A stretch of DNA of 64,000 nt, taken from positions 35,321,063 through 35,385,062 of the forward strand of contig OZ017795.1 in assembly GCA_963969395.1 (NCBI GenBank), given 5' to 3'. The position numbers were made by a program, and so were the translations under genes. Position 1 is the first letter of the stretch; every line of letters begins with the position of its first letter. A model generated the notes under the pieces. That model ran no database searches, was not told the DNA's origin, and saw only the letters and a program-made list of their open reading frames with translations. This stretch comes from Pseudoscleropodium purum. Lineage: Eukaryota; Streptophyta; Bryopsida; Hypnales; Brachytheciaceae. Of this stretch, positions 62,594-64,000 are shown piece after piece.

Positions 62594-63928
62594 GTTCTCC
62601 CGCGATCACAACACTCATCGTAGAGAACAAGATTCGGTCTAGAGACGAAATAAAGGTGTTCCGCATTCATGGTCTAGATGTTGCACCGGCAATGCAAGAA
62701 TCTCTGCGACTTTCACACATCACTGCTGCGCTTGAATTCAAGCGGGGCTTCATGCTGTGAACGCCAGAAACGTCCGTCTCTGTGGAAACTGGGCAACAAG
62801 GATGAGTTCATTCATCTCTGTCTGAATGCGGAGGGCGGCGGCCTGAGCGCATTGTTGGAGGGACACTCAAGTCAGATCTGCAATGGAACGCCATCGACGT
62901 CTCAAGATGAGATCCTGTGAGGTTGATCTCACGTCCCAAGACTTCCTGCGACCCACCGACTCAAGCCAGGAGAGGACCAAATGAAATTCGGCGAACACAA
63001 GGTAATGATGGTGAAAGGAAGTTGAGGATGAGGGCTCTGTCAAGTTCTTGAATGAGGTCAATTCTCTTCAGTGCATTTTGTTCAGTGATTTGGAACCGAA
63101 CGAACAGAAATTTTGATAGAATCATCCATTTTCCACATTCATCCAGTACGCTGTTGCAAATTCATGTGTAAGTACTGTAGGAGGATTCTCTGTCATCCCC
63201 ACCTCGCAGAAAACGTCCGCCGCGTCGTTAATATGGGTTCAGTTAAGATATGCACACCCACATGCATTTATCATTTGTCAATGCAAGCCCTCTCTCTTCC
63301 CATTCAGTGCCGGTTCTGCCGGACTCTGTTTGAAACTTTGAACCGTCCACGGGGAAGGGGCGGGTCCCCGACCACCCCGGCGTTGCCGATCCAGTAACGA
63401 ATTATTCCGCCGTGTTGACGTGGCCCCCCCGTGAGCTGGATCCCCGGCAGTTCCAGGCCTTCGTCAGTTCCGGGGCTTCGGGTCACTCATTGCGCGGGGA
63501 GGCCGCTCTCCCTCCGTCCGTCGCACCTTCCTTGTCCGCCCTTTCAGCTTTGAATCCACTTCTTGCGATCAATCCCTGCTGCACGCCAGTTTCGATCCAA
63601 TCGTCGTCGTCGTCGTCATATCGGTTGCGCACGAACTTGCAACTCGCTGCGCTTGTTTCGCCTCTTGCAGTCCTTGCAAGCTCCGTTGCTACTTGAGCTC
63701 TCGTGGGATCCGTCGTGACCAGGGGATTACATCGGGACAATTTGCGTTGGGAGAAGTTCCTTCTCGTCCACATTGCGCGAGCACATACTGATTCGCACTG
63801 GGTCGACACTAGAATCAGAATTCGCAATCGATTTCGAGGCTACGGTGTGGAAGTCGACGTGAGGAATCAAGTTCTCTGTTTTGCGTCTTGGATTTTGAAG
63901 GAGATTTGGTTTGGGGAATTGTGTCAAG
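62594..63928 (+). promoter_or_regulatory. GC-rich upstream region of the gene at the window end
   Basis: GC and CG content climb steadily, most strongly at 63340-63700 (GGGGCGGGTCCCCGACC, CGTCGTCGTCGTCGTC). Overlapping open frames on both strands here (63412-63978) are typical of GC-rich leaders, not of real proteins. It is probably promoter and 5' UTR for the next entry. Confidence 0.4.
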
Positions 63929-64000
63929 ATGATGAGATTGGATGATTCGCGCGAGGCCGGACTGCTGAACCCGTCCACGCAGTACGCCAGCTTGGAAACC
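63929..64000 (+). CDS. Probable first 24 codons of a gene cut by the window end
   Basis: ATG at 63929 opens MMRLDDSREAGLLNPSTQYA and continues to the window edge. It follows a long GC-rich leader, which is why I favour it over the longer frame ending at 63945. There is too little sequence to name a family. Confidence 0.45.
   Translation, partial: MMRLDDSREAGLLNPSTQYASLET

Noticed and set aside
63412..63978. Overlapping long frames on both strands near the window end
   Set aside because: Frames open on both strands at once are typical of GC-rich leaders. The Asp and Ser runs come from a CGT repeat.
1..64000. CRISPR array or bacterial operon
   Set aside because: No regularly spaced identical repeats were seen, and the genes are intron-split plant genes.

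Overview
This window is nuclear DNA of a land plant. It is AT-rich, with intron-split genes whose closest recognisable relatives are plant proteins: a PITAIRE-type CDKC kinase, a tyrosine/nicotianamine-type aminotransferase, and the QCR6 hinge subunit of mitochondrial complex III. These genes sit as small islands of higher GC in long AT-rich stretches filled with decayed transposons. Compact genes with introns of roughly 80-1000 bases fit a bryophyte or other early-diverging plant, but I cannot fix the species.

Layout. 1-1500: a minus-strand LTR retrotransposon (broken gag, primer-binding site, part of an LTR). 1577-2032: a foldback element. 3905-4740: a dead PIF/Harbinger transposase. 9371-15242: CDKC on the minus strand, with 13 coding exons joined through consistent splice phases to 566 codons, plus a leader intron. 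17706-18611: a TTAA-flanked inverted-repeat element. 24603-25768: two interleaved inverted repeats. About 26000-28330: a QCR6-like gene, plus strand. 28758-30219: two nested TTAA elements. 31050-37795: a decayed Copia element, its 3' LTR split by another TTAA element. 37796-45650: mostly featureless AT-rich DNA with a compound microsatellite. 46203-49989: the aminotransferase, 8 coding exons, 472 codons. 52055-54491: a divergent family I inorganic pyrophosphatase, 4 exons, 189 codons. 55162-56027: another TTAA element. 57690-58690: a second dead PIF/Harbinger transposase. 61579-61828: three strong hairpins. 62158-62542: a 194-base tandem duplication. 63300-64000: a GC-rich leader and the probable first 24 codons of a gene running off the window.

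The genes do not form one pathway. They are housekeeping genes: transcription elongation control, respiration, amino-acid metabolism and pyrophosphate removal.

The most notable find is a group of inverted-repeat elements. Each is flanked by TTAA and begins CCCCT(A/C)A or a close variant, as in piggyBac elements. One copy interrupts an LTR whose partner LTR preserves the empty site with a single TTAA. Another lies inside a relative, again at TTAA. The second point of interest is the pyrophosphatase, which keeps the metal-binding aspartates but lacks some otherwise standard active-site residues and resembles a bacterial branch of the family.
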